Below, one piece after another: positions 19,429 to 27,466 of a DNA stretch of 64,000 nt. A model generated the notes under the pieces. It did no database searches. It had not been told where the DNA came from and saw nothing but the letters and a program-made list of their open reading frames with translations. The first letter of the stretch is position 1. Each line of letters begins with the position of its first letter. A program made the position numbers and the translations under genes. This stretch comes from Salinibacter sp. 10B (GTDB taxonomy: Bacteria; Bacteroidota; Rhodothermia; Rhodothermales; Salinibacteraceae): positions 1,663,909 through 1,727,908 of the forward strand of contig NZ_MQWC01000004.1 of assembly GCF_002954405.1 (NCBI RefSeq), read 5' to 3'.

Positions 19429-20910
19429 ATGACCATCGCCGCCACAACGCTCCGCAAACGCATCGGCCTCACCGTTGGCGTGGCCCTCTGCGTCGGTCTT
19501 TTGCTGGTGCCGACGCCAGCTGGCCTCGATCCCGCCGCCTGGCGCACCGCCGCAATCGGACTCTTAATGGCCGCCTGGTGGATCACGGAGGCCCTGCCCA
19601 TCGCCGCCACCGCGCTCGTGCCGCTCGCCCTCTTCCCGCTCCTGGGAATCACAGACATCGACGGCGCGGCACGCCCCTACGCCAATCCCCTCATCTTCCT
19701 CTTCATGGGGGGCTTTCTGATCGCACAGGCCATGCAAACGTGGCGTCTACATCGGCGCATTGCGCTCGGCATTGTGCAGTGGGTGGGCGTGAATCCCTCT
19801 TCGATCATCATCGGCTTTATCCTGGCGTCGGCCTTCCTCAGCATGTGGGTGAGCAATACCGCCACGGCCCTCATGATGCTGCCGATTGGCCTCTCCATCA
19901 TCGACCTCACGCGCGACCGGCTGGAAAAGCAAGGCACCAACCTGCCGCCGCACTTCGGCATCGTGCTGGTGCTGAGCATCGCCTATGCCTGTAACGTGGG
20001 CGGCATGGGCACAATCATTGGCACGCCGCCGAACGCGATTCTTGCCGGATTTGCCTCCGAAACGTACGGCGTGGAGGTGGGCTTTGCGCAATGGATGATC
20101 GTAGGACTGCCGCTCGTAATCGTGGCCCTACCGCTGGTCTATGTCGTGCTCACAACCGTCTACCCCATCGAGCTGGAGCAGCTTCCGGGCGGTGCACAGA
20201 TCATCGACGACGAGCAGGCGAAGCTGGGGCCCATCAGTACGGCAGAGCAGCGCGTGGCCCTCGTCTTCGGGGGGACGGCTCTGCTCTGGATGACGCGGCC
20301 TCTGTTGAGCGACGTCATTCCGGGACTATCCGACGCGGGCATCGCAATGGCCGCCGGGCTCGTCCTCTTTCTGCTCCCCTCCGGAACGGACGATCACGCG
20401 CTTCTCACGTGGCAAGACGCCGAAGAATTGCCCTGGGGCGTGCTCATCCTGTTCGGCGGCGGGCTTAGCCTCGCCTCCGCCATTAGCGACACGGGACTGG
20501 CCGAGTGGATTGGACAGGGCGTAGAAGCGCTGAGTGGGTGGCCCATTCTGCTCGTGCTGGTGAGCACCGTCGCCCTCATCGTCATGCTTACCGAAATCAC
20601 AAGCAACACCGCCACGACTGCCGCTTTTCTCCCCATTCTGGGCGCAGTGGCCGTGGGGCTTGGCGAGAACCCCTTCCTCCTTACCGTGCCCGCCGCCCTC
20701 AGCGCAAGTTGTGCCTTCATGTTGCCGGTGGCCACCCCGCCCAACGCCATCGTCTACGGCAGCGATCTGCTCACCATTCCCCAGATGAGCACCGTGGGCC
20801 TATGGCTGAACCTGGTATTCATCGTGGTCGTCAGCCTCCTCGGCTACACACTGTTGGGCGTGGCCTTCGGTGTGGAACTGGGCACAATCCCCGGCTGGGC
20901 AGCGGGCTGA
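19429..20910 (+). CDS. DASS (SLC13) family sodium/anion symporter
   Basis: 493 residues with about 11-12 membrane helices. The two repeated SNT motifs of the DASS fold are present: MWVSNTATALMMLPI near residue 140 and EITSNTATTAAFLPI near 395, followed by the paired ATPPNAIVYGSDLLTIPQM motif near 440. The family imports dicarboxylates, tricarboxylates or sulfate with sodium. The position after lyase and kinase genes suggests uptake of an acidic breakdown product, or of sulfate released from sulfated glycan, but this is inferred only from context. The start at 19429 was chosen because upstream in-frame residues are Arg-rich and unlike the family. Confidence 0.88.
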   Translation: MTIAATTLRKRIGLTVGVALCVGLLLVPTPAGLDPAAWRTAAIGLLMAAWWITEALPIAATALVPLALFPLLGITDIDGAARPYANPLIFLFMGGFLIAQAMQTWRLHRRIALGIVQWVGVNPSSIIIGFILASAFLSMWVSNTATALMMLPIGLSIIDLTRDRLEKQGTNLPPHFGIVLVLSIAYACNVGGMGTIIGTPPNAILAGFASETYGVEVGFAQWMIVGLPLVIVALPLVYVVLTTVYPIELEQLPGGAQIIDDEQAKLGPISTAEQRVALVFGGTALLWMTRPLLSDVIPGLSDAGIAMAAGLVLFLLPSGTDDHALLTWQDAEELPWGVLILFGGGLSLASAISDTGLAEWIGQGVEALSGWPILLVLVSTVALIVMLTEITSNTATTAAFLPILGAVAVGLGENPFLLTVPAALSASCAFMLPVATPPNAIVYGSDLLTIPQMSTVGLWLNLVFIVVVSLLGYTLLGVAFGVELGTIPGWAAG

Positions 20911-20968
20911 GGGAATGCCCCAGACCCATTACGCCCAACTCCCCCCGACATTCGAATTCCCGAACGCA

Positions 20969-21877
20969 TCAGTATCCCCCGTGACGCTTGCCCGCCCCAT
21001 CGGGAAGCCCCTCATAGTAGCGGAAGCGCTCGACGGGCTTCCCATTAACGCTGTCCGCGTACACTCGCTCCCGGATGCGTTGTAGATACTCGCTCCGCTC
21101 CTCGGGCGGCAACTCGGGACGGTAATCCCTCCACGCAGAGCTAAACTGACTCTTGTGTGCCGCGACGGCCTGCACCTTCTTCTCAGCGTGCTCGCCGCTG
21201 ATATCGACCGTCACATTTTGCGCCTCCGTGGGGCTGTCGTAAAACAGGTACTCCTCAATGCGATGGGCGCCGAGCCCCTGATGATTAATCTGCCCGGGAA
21301 AAAGGAGCCGCCACTCCGCGGCCCGTGCCGCATCGACTGAAAGATACGCCGCCGCGCGGTGATCGGTCTTGTGCCACACCTGATACCCCCAGCCCGGATC
21401 GAACGAGACGAGGACGTCGGGCTGAATCGTGCGAATATGACGGACGAGGCGCTTGACAACCTCCTCCTCATCCGCAAATTCGAGCATGCCGTCGGTGTAG
21501 CCGAGATTGATGTAGTGATCCTTGGGGATGCCCAGTGCAGAGAGCGCCTCCAGTTCCTCCTCCCGGCGAATCTGTGAGAGCCGGGTGCGGGTCATGTCCG
21601 GATCCTTCGTGCCCACATTCCCCGTCGTCATGATGAGGACGTGGATCTCATTGCCGTTCTGCTGAAGGCGAGAGAGAGTACCGTATGCGTACCCGTCGTC
21701 ATCCGGATGAGCCCCGGTCACCAAGATGGTCTTCCCGCTCCATTGCTCGATTGGCGTATCGGGCTGCGTCGCGGTCCCAGACGGGATCCCTCCCGTAGTG
21801 TCCGCCTCTTGGGCAAGTCCGGGAAGCGGCATCCCCCCAATGAGAAGAAGGGCGAGTAGGACGGAGAAGGATCGCAT
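20969..21877 (-). CDS. Secreted PIG-L/LmbE family deacetylase
   Basis: 302 residues. Signal peptide MRSFSVLLALLLIGGMPLPG (about 1-23) predicts export, unlike the PIG-L protein encoded at 14785. The catalytic motif TGAHPDDDGYAYGTLSRL is near residues 55-72 and the second metal site FDPGWGYQVWHKTDHRAAA near 160-178. It probably deacetylates an extracellular or periplasmic amino-sugar glycan. It ends 58 nt from the convergent DASS gene and is therefore a separate transcript. The 5' frame extension (basic, Pro-rich) was rejected in favour of the ATG with the signal sequence. Confidence 0.87.
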   Translation of the reverse strand: MRSFSVLLALLLIGGMPLPGLAQEADTTGGIPSGTATQPDTPIEQWSGKTILVTGAHPDDDGYAYGTLSRLQQNGNEIHVLIMTTGNVGTKDPDMTRTRLSQIRREEELEALSALGIPKDHYINLGYTDGMLEFADEEEVVKRLVRHIRTIQPDVLVSFDPGWGYQVWHKTDHRAAAYLSVDAARAAEWRLLFPGQINHQGLGAHRIEEYLFYDSPTEAQNVTVDISGEHAEKKVQAVAAHKSQFSSAWRDYRPELPPEERSEYLQRIRERVYADSVNGKPVERFRYYEGLPDGAGKRHGGY

Positions 21878-22076
21878 ATCGTAACGGAGGAATAAACAAC
21901 CTGGAAACGAGGCGGTGGAGGGACTACGATGTCGAGCGAAAGCAGCACCAGCGGGCGCCCGTATCCGAAACGGGGCCGAGCGTCCCCTTCGGCCCCTACG
22001 GATCTCCATTCCATTCGACGCCCCGAGCAAAGACTCGATCTGCAGTGTCCGTCAGACCGACGAGACTGGGCGCTAC

Positions 22077-22640
22077 TTAATTCGCCACCGAAATTGTGAA
22101 GGGCACCTGCACGTCAGCCCAGTGGAGAACGCAGGTTCCGGAAGAATCGGACACCTCTCGGAAGTAGAACATCATCATCTCCCGCTGTGGAGCGGACTCC
22201 GGCGTGGCCTCTACTCGGAGAACGTCTTCACTCTCGTCGTACTCCGTGCCCCACTGATTCGCCGCGTCGTTGAAGATGATCGTCCAAGACTCCTCTCCCG
22301 GAATTGTGTAGACCGAATACGTCCCCGCCGAAAGGGATTCGCCCTGCACGGTCACGTCCGACGAAAAGGAAATCGTGGTGGCCTCATTCGCTCCCGTGCG
22401 CCACACGTCGCCGTACGGCACCAGTCCATCGGAGGCAAAGATGGTGCGATCGTTCACTGAGGGACGACCGTAGGTAATGCGCACCTCGGTGGTGCCAATG
22501 GTCTGCGACACGGCCGCGTTGGGACTTGCGCGCACCTCTTCACTGCCACGCTCCTGGGCGGCAGCGGGGGATGTGAGAACCAAACTGAAGGCGATGAACG
22601 GAAGAACGAGAATGGAAAAGGACTTCGACACTATCGACAT
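22077..22640 (-). CDS. Exported DUF2911 protein
   Basis: 187 residues with an N-terminal signal peptide (SKSFSILVLPFIAFSLVL, cleavage near AAAQ). The DUF2911 core is clear: ASPNAAVSQTIGTTEVRITYGRPSV, GLVPYGDVWRTGANEATTISF, GTYSVYTIPGEESWTIIFND and NQWGTEYDESEDVLRV. The family occurs mainly in Bacteroidota; function is unknown, and the protein is probably a periplasmic beta-sandwich. It is on the same strand as the secreted PIG-L gene downstream, with about 200 nt between them, so joint transcription is possible but unproven. Confidence 0.88.
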   Translation of the reverse strand: MSIVSKSFSILVLPFIAFSLVLTSPAAAQERGSEEVRASPNAAVSQTIGTTEVRITYGRPSVNDRTIFASDGLVPYGDVWRTGANEATTISFSSDVTVQGESLSAGTYSVYTIPGEESWTIIFNDAANQWGTEYDESEDVLRVEATPESAPQREMMMFYFREVSDSSGTCVLHWADVQVPFTISVAN

Positions 22641-22895
22641 TGAACCTACGGGCTGAATGAACAAGAGAATGAAATTGTGTACCTTCGGTCATCAAATCGA
22701 ACCGAAGGCTTACGTGGGGATCGGGGGCTAATATAGACCACAAATCCAGCAATCCAAAATACAAACGGTCTGTGGTGGTTACACAGTGGAAACTTCGTCG
22801 GGTTGCTACGATCTTAACATTCACCGGATCCCTCCGGGTTTCGGAGGAGACGGCATGTCCTACGCCACACTCCACTCACAATCCACACGTCTCCC

Positions 22896-22988
22896 ATGAA
22901 CCGCCGCGTCAAGCGTCAAATTCTCATTGCCCTCGGCATTTTTGCAGGCATCGTCCTTGCGTTCGCCCTCATTGCCCAGGTGGCCTAA
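22896..22988 (+). CDS. Possible 30-residue single-pass membrane peptide
   Basis: ATG to TAA encodes MNRRVKRQILIALGIFAGIV followed by LAFALIAQVA: a basic N-terminus then one hydrophobic helix, the usual form of small bacterial membrane proteins. Third codon positions are mostly G/C, like the neighbouring genes. It lies alone in a 665-bp gap between a divergent DUF2911 gene and the metalloprotease gene. No homologue was recognised. Confidence 0.42.
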   Translation: MNRRVKRQILIALGIFAGIVLAFALIAQVA

Positions 22989-23305
22989 CGGGCCGTCCAG
23001 GGAAAACAAAATCCTTACGGATCCGGGACGTGGGCGCCCGCTGGACTTCAACCTGATGGGTCTGAGATCAAAGGCGAGCGCTCTCGTCTTCCGCACCGAT
23101 CCTGGTTATCGGGCTCCCTGTCGGCAAACTGAGCGGGTCTGACGTGAGATTTGCAACATTTCTATGCAACCTGTGCGTTTCGGCGAGGCCCCCGGTTGCC
23201 ATTCTCCCTCTGTTTGACTTCCTATAGCCATTGGGTCTGCGGAATATCAGCGGCGTTAGACCGGAAGCGCTTTCTCATCCTCGTCTCATCTTTTGCTCCC
23301 TCCTA

Positions 23306-25828
23306 ATGCACGTTTCACCACTGCCGCGGATGCGGTGGTCGCTCCTCGTTGCCCTCAGTCTCGTCGTCACCGTTGCCACAGGATGCGCAAGCATGCAGTC
23401 TGCCTCCAACGGCGGAAAGGCGTCATCTCAGAAAAGTGAGCAGACGTCAAAAAACGGAATCAAGCCCTTTAGCAAGGTGATTCCCGATACGGCCGAGACG
23501 GACAACGGCCTCATCACCACGCACCGCACAGAAGACAAGCTGTACTTCGAAATTCCGGACTCCCTGATGGGCCGGGAAATTCTCATGGTGTCGCGGCTGG
23601 CACAGGCCCAGTCGAACCTCGCCTATGGCGGCCAGAAGGCCAACTCACAGGTTCTCCGGTGGGAACGGCGAGACGACGACCTCCTCCTCCGCGTGGCCAG
23701 CTACGAGAAAACGGCCAATCCACAGGATCCGGTGTTCGAAGCCGTACAAAATTCCAGCTTCGAACCGATCCTGAAGTCGTTCTCGATCGAGGCCCTCAAT
23801 GAAGACTCGACCGGCGTCGTCATTGACGCAACGGACCTGTACACAACCGATGTCTCGTCGCTCGGCCTGCCCCAATCGGCCCGTGAGGAATACGGCGTGG
23901 GCCGGCTCGACGAAGACCGTACGTACCTGTCCGGTGTGGAGAGCTTTCCCAAGAACACGGACGTGGAGGCCATTCTCACGTACAGCGCCCAAAATCCGCC
24001 ATCCAGCGAGCAGACGGGCACCATCAGCGTGGAGATGAATCACTCGATGGTGCTGCTGCCCTCAGAGCCGATGACGCCCCGGCTGTGCGATCAGCGCGTC
24101 GGCTACTTCAACATTGAGCACATCAACTACAGTTCCGAGGAGCAGCAGGCCGCCGAGGAGTGCTTCATTACCCGCTGGCGGCTGGAACCAAAGGACATGG
24201 AGGCCTACCAAAACGGCGAACTCGTAGAGCCGAAGGAGCCGATCGTATACTACGTCGATCCGGCGACGCCCGAAAAATGGCGCTCCTACGTGGCCCAGGG
24301 CATCGAGGACTGGCAGGAAGCCTTCCGCGCCGCTGGCTTTAAGAACGCAATCGTGGCGAGAACCCCCGCTGAGGTCGACTCTACGTTCGACCCGGACGAC
24401 ATCCGGTACTCGACCGTCCGATGGTTTGCGTCCGAGGTGCCGAACGCCTACGGACCGCACGTGCACGACCCACGCTCTGGAGAAATTCTGGAGAGCGACA
24501 TCGGCATGTACCACAATGTCCTGAGCCTGCTCCGCAACTGGTACTTTGTGCAAACGGCTGCCGTCAATCCGGAGGCGCGCGGGCGCAACTTCGACACCGA
24601 CGTGATGGGCAAGCTGCTGCAGTTCGTTGTCGCGCACGAGGTGGGGCACACGCTCGGCCTGCCGCACAACTGGGGCTCCAGCCATGCCGTACCGGTCGAC
24701 TCTCTGCGGTCTCCCTCCTACACGTCCGACCACGGCACGGCCCCGTCCATCATGGACTATGCCCGCTTCAATTACATCGCCCAGCCGGGCGACGGGGTGG
24801 AGCGCTTTACGCCGGACATCGGGGTGTACGACCGCTGGTCCATCCAGTGGGGCTACCAGTCGATGCCCGACGAGGAGGGACCGGAGGCACAGGCCCAGGC
24901 CCTGGACGAGATGATTCTGGAGCACGCTGGCGACCCGCGCTACTTCTACGGTCGGCAGACGCTGAACCCAGTCGATCCGCGCTCGCAGAGCGAAGACCTC
25001 GGCCGGAATGCTGTCGCCGCCGGTAGCCTCGGCGTCGCAAACCTCAAGCGCATCGTGCCGAACCTCGTGCAGTGGACGCGTAAAGACGGCGCGGACTACA
25101 CGGAGCTGGAGGAAATCTACGGTTCCGTCGTCAGCCAGTGGCAGCGGTACCTGAACCACACCACGCGCCATGTCGGCGGCGTCTACGAGACGTTTAAGAC
25201 CTACGAACAGGACGGCCCGGTGTACGACCCGGTCCCTGCTGCTCAGCAGCGTGAGGCGATGCGCTTCCTAAACGAGCAGGCCTTCAGCACCCCTGAATGG
25301 CTCGTGGAGGCAGACGTGCTGCGCCGGTTCGAAGCCTCGGGTGCATTGAACCGCATCCGTGAGGCACAGGTGGGCACCCTCAATCTCCTGCTGGAACCGC
25401 AGCGAATGGCCCGCTTGCTCGAAGCAGAGGCGGTGTCTGAGGACGCCTATCCGCTCGGCGCGATGCTCGAAAATCTGCGTAACGGCCTCTGGAGCGAACT
25501 GGAGGACGGCACGCCCATCGGCCCCTACCGCCGCAACCTGCAGCGCGGCTACCTGGCGCGGATGGACCACTTGATGAACGCCGAGATCGAGTCGGGTGAG
25601 ATGCCGGACTGGGCTGAGGACTACATGATCCAGACGCCAGTGAACGTGCGTCAGTCCGACATCCGGGCCTACGTTCGAAGCGAACTGACGACGCTTCGGG
25701 GACAAGTTGAGCAGTCTCTCCGGCGCGTGGATGACTATCAGACGGGCATTCACCTGGAAGATGTGCTCGCGCGCATCGATCAGATTCTCGACCCGAGCGC
25801 CGATGAGGCCCCGTCGGACGAGGAGTAA
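23306..25828 (+). CDS. Lipoprotein zinc metalloprotease (DUF5117/DUF4953 type)
   Basis: 840 residues. The signal sequence ends in a lipobox (VATGCAS), so it is membrane-anchored outside the cytoplasm. About 50-190 is the beta-rich DUF5118/DUF5117 region (YFEIPDSLMGREILMVSRL). The metalloprotease centre is HEVGHTLGLPH at residues 444-454 (His444, Glu445, His448, His454 if translation starts at 23306), followed by SIMDYARFNYIAQPGD, which supplies the Met-turn. The C-terminal third is helical and charged. The family is abundant in Bacteroidota; substrates are unknown. An ATG at 23330 is an equally acceptable start, giving a shorter N-region. Confidence 0.9.
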   Translation: MHVSPLPRMRWSLLVALSLVVTVATGCASMQSASNGGKASSQKSEQTSKNGIKPFSKVIPDTAETDNGLITTHRTEDKLYFEIPDSLMGREILMVSRLAQAQSNLAYGGQKANSQVLRWERRDDDLLLRVASYEKTANPQDPVFEAVQNSSFEPILKSFSIEALNEDSTGVVIDATDLYTTDVSSLGLPQSAREEYGVGRLDEDRTYLSGVESFPKNTDVEAILTYSAQNPPSSEQTGTISVEMNHSMVLLPSEPMTPRLCDQRVGYFNIEHINYSSEEQQAAEECFITRWRLEPKDMEAYQNGELVEPKEPIVYYVDPATPEKWRSYVAQGIEDWQEAFRAAGFKNAIVARTPAEVDSTFDPDDIRYSTVRWFASEVPNAYGPHVHDPRSGEILESDIGMYHNVLSLLRNWYFVQTAAVNPEARGRNFDTDVMGKLLQFVVAHEVGHTLGLPHNWGSSHAVPVDSLRSPSYTSDHGTAPSIMDYARFNYIAQPGDGVERFTPDIGVYDRWSIQWGYQSMPDEEGPEAQAQALDEMILEHAGDPRYFYGRQTLNPVDPRSQSEDLGRNAVAAGSLGVANLKRIVPNLVQWTRKDGADYTELEEIYGSVVSQWQRYLNHTTRHVGGVYETFKTYEQDGPVYDPVPAAQQREAMRFLNEQAFSTPEWLVEADVLRRFEASGALNRIREAQVGTLNLLLEPQRMARLLEAEAVSEDAYPLGAMLENLRNGLWSELEDGTPIGPYRRNLQRGYLARMDHLMNAEIESGEMPDWAEDYMIQTPVNVRQSDIRAYVRSELTTLRGQVEQSLRRVDDYQTGIHLEDVLARIDQILDPSADEAPSDEE

Positions 25829-25831
25829 CGA

Positions 25832-25861
25832 AGAGGCTGTTTTGGTACCCAAACAGCCTCT
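25832..25861. repeat. Perfect 11-bp inverted repeat
   Basis: AGAGGCTGTTT and AAACAGCCTCT flank TGGTACCC immediately after the protease stop codon. There is no T tract, so it is not a classic terminator; a true terminator follows at 25900. Partial copies of the same core occur near 14680 and 31678. Confidence 0.75.
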
Positions 25862-25899
25862 AACGTCACATACAACTTGAGGTCGGCTCTCGGCCTTCT

Positions 25900-25938
25900 A
25901 CCGCCCGTTCCCGCCAATCGCGGGGACGGGCGGTTTTC
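25900..25938 (+). terminator. Intrinsic terminator after the metalloprotease gene
   Basis: A 15-bp stem, ACCGCCCGTTCCCGC with GCGGGGACGGGCGGT (one G-T pair), loop CAATC, tail TTTCG. The rest of the interval to 26139 holds nothing recognised. Confidence 0.82.
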
Positions 25939-26139
25939 GTGTTGATAGGAACATTCCCTCTCTTCTGCTTCCCCTCGCCTGACCCAACCGTCCCGACTTG
26001 CCCCTTCCCCACGTCACGGCGGCAACAGGTCTCGTGACGACTGCCGACTGCCTCGGTCGGGCGTTGTGCGGGGTGCCCAAAAGAACCAAAATCGCCTCCC
26101 CCTCCTACATGCCCCCCAATGACGCTTGCCGAGATGGCA

Positions 26140-26598
26140 TCACCGCTCGTGGAGCGCAGTCATCAGGGCCCATACCTCGGAATCCACTTCTGAAGCCGGC
26201 ACCCGGTCCTGCCCCATCGGCCAGATACTGAGAGCCTGAGCCGTCGAGTCGATCGAGAACACGAGGCCGGGAGCCGACTTTGATCCCGTCATGAGCCAGG
26301 TCGCCGTCTGGATCTCTCCCTGGGGCACGTGATACATCTTAACACCAACGTACCAGACGCCGTCCTGCTGGTCTGATTCGACTGCGTAGGAGGATCCAAT
26401 GCGAACGCCGGACCGCACCCCAGACGCGAGCACCCGAAGCTGCTCCGGAGAGAGAGACTGCGGGGATTCCGCGTCGACACGGGGCGTCGAGGACTGTGAG
26501 GGGCTGAGCTTCGATTCCGTGTACGCGAGTCCTCCAATCAGAAGGAGGCCGGTGAGTCCGAAAAGTCCCTGTTTCAAAACAACAGCGATAATGTTCAT
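26140..26598 (-). CDS. Membrane-anchored hypothetical protein
   Basis: 152 residues of unknown function. One N-terminal helix (about 8-27, LKQGLFGLTGLLLIGGLAY) acts as an uncleaved anchor or signal peptide. A Ser/Pro-rich linker follows, then a globular domain (about 55-150) with alternating hydrophobic residues (DGVWYVGVKMYHVPQGEIQT). The start at 26598 was chosen for the hydrophobic segment; upstream codons are not protein-like. It lies 17 nt downstream of another small membrane-protein gene on the same strand, so the two are probably an operon. Confidence 0.68.
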   Translation of the reverse strand: MNIIAVVLKQGLFGLTGLLLIGGLAYTESKLSPSQSSTPRVDAESPQSLSPEQLRVLASGVRSGVRIGSSYAVESDQQDGVWYVGVKMYHVPQGEIQTATWLMTGSKSAPGLVFSIDSTAQALSIWPMGQDRVPASEVDSEVWALMTALHER

Positions 26599-26615
26599 GC
26601 GAATGCGAGGGTTGT

Positions 26616-26858
26616 TTATGAGTGCTGTCGTTTCTGTAGCAAAGCACCGACCCAACTCTCAATCGTGCGAAGGTGCCGCAGTACCATCCATCCGGTCACA
26701 CTCAACGCAAAAATGGCAACGGCCCACAGTACGGTGCTCCATCCATGGAGCATTCCATTACCAGCAAGCAGCGACAGGCCGGCCCCAATGAGCAGTCCAA
26801 CGCCGCTGGAAATACCGAGAACAAGGTATGCCCACCCTGCGACCGAAAGCAGATTCAT
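26616..26858 (-). CDS. Small two-helix membrane protein, hypothetical
   Basis: 80 residues with two hydrophobic helices (about 4-32, AYLVLGISSGVGLLIGAGL; and about 40-58, STVLWAVAIFALSVTGWMV), then a basic tail. No family was recognised. The ATG at 26858 starts just before helix 1; an upstream in-frame ATG would add a second hydrophobic N-terminus and is less likely. First gene of a two-gene minus-strand unit with the anchored protein at 26140. Confidence 0.6.
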   Translation of the reverse strand: MNLLSVAGWAYLVLGISSGVGLLIGAGLSLLAGNGMLHGWSTVLWAVAIFALSVTGWMVLRHLRTIESWVGALLQKRQHS

Positions 26859-27466
26859 GTCGGCACACTCCTCCGAGAGAAACGAGAAAAGCAAAGAGCG
26901 AAGCATAAAAGAGGTGAAGCCAATTGTGAGATCAGGACGCAACCGTTACCCGTCCATCTTAGTGCACTCGTTAGAATACTGATTTCAGACCAAAGCGTCT
27001 CTACGTTTACTTTCGTATCCTCCGTGAAGAGTGCGTGGACAAAATGAAGAGGGAAACGCAGAGGCGTCAGGGCAATCGGATGCTGAAAATATGAGCAAAG
27101 CGGAAGAGCATCGGTCTACCGTTGAACTCGTCTTGAGGTGTGATCTTTGCATTATCGTTGAGTAGGAAAACTCGCTCACGGTCAGGGCTCAGGCAAGACG
27201 GTCCCATCCGGTGTTGGATCTGCCGCAAGCACGCCGAACGCAATCGATTGGCAGAAGCTATCCCCCAGCACAAGCGAGCGTCTCCGTCCTCGTTATCTCC
27301 CATCGGCCACGACTGATACTGTCCATCCGGTTCCCCGTCCTTGAACGTCCCCGCCCCCCGAGCCTCAAGGCCTGTGCGACCGTTGACACGAATCCCATGT
27401 GCAAAGGCCGTTGCGTAGAATTCTTTTGCCCCCGTTTGACACTTCCCCGCGCAATCCTTCTCCTTC
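26859..27466. other. Gene-poor, AT-richer gap before yhaO; possible decayed ORF
   Basis: About 600 bp with visibly lower GC than its neighbours. A minus-strand frame at 27067-27468 has a protein-like stretch including GTFKDGEPDGQYQSW, reminiscent of MORN_2/YwqK repeats. A second plausible stretch, SLVLGDSFCQSIAFGVLAAD, continues in another frame from about 27285. This may be a remnant gene with a frameshift. The start-proximal part overlaps the yhaO start region, which argues against an intact gene. Confidence 0.3.

Noticed and set aside
23262-23275. GGAAGCGCTTTC upstream of the metalloprotease as an operator
   Set aside because: Short, mismatched at the ends and within the expected leader; weaker than the 59041 site.
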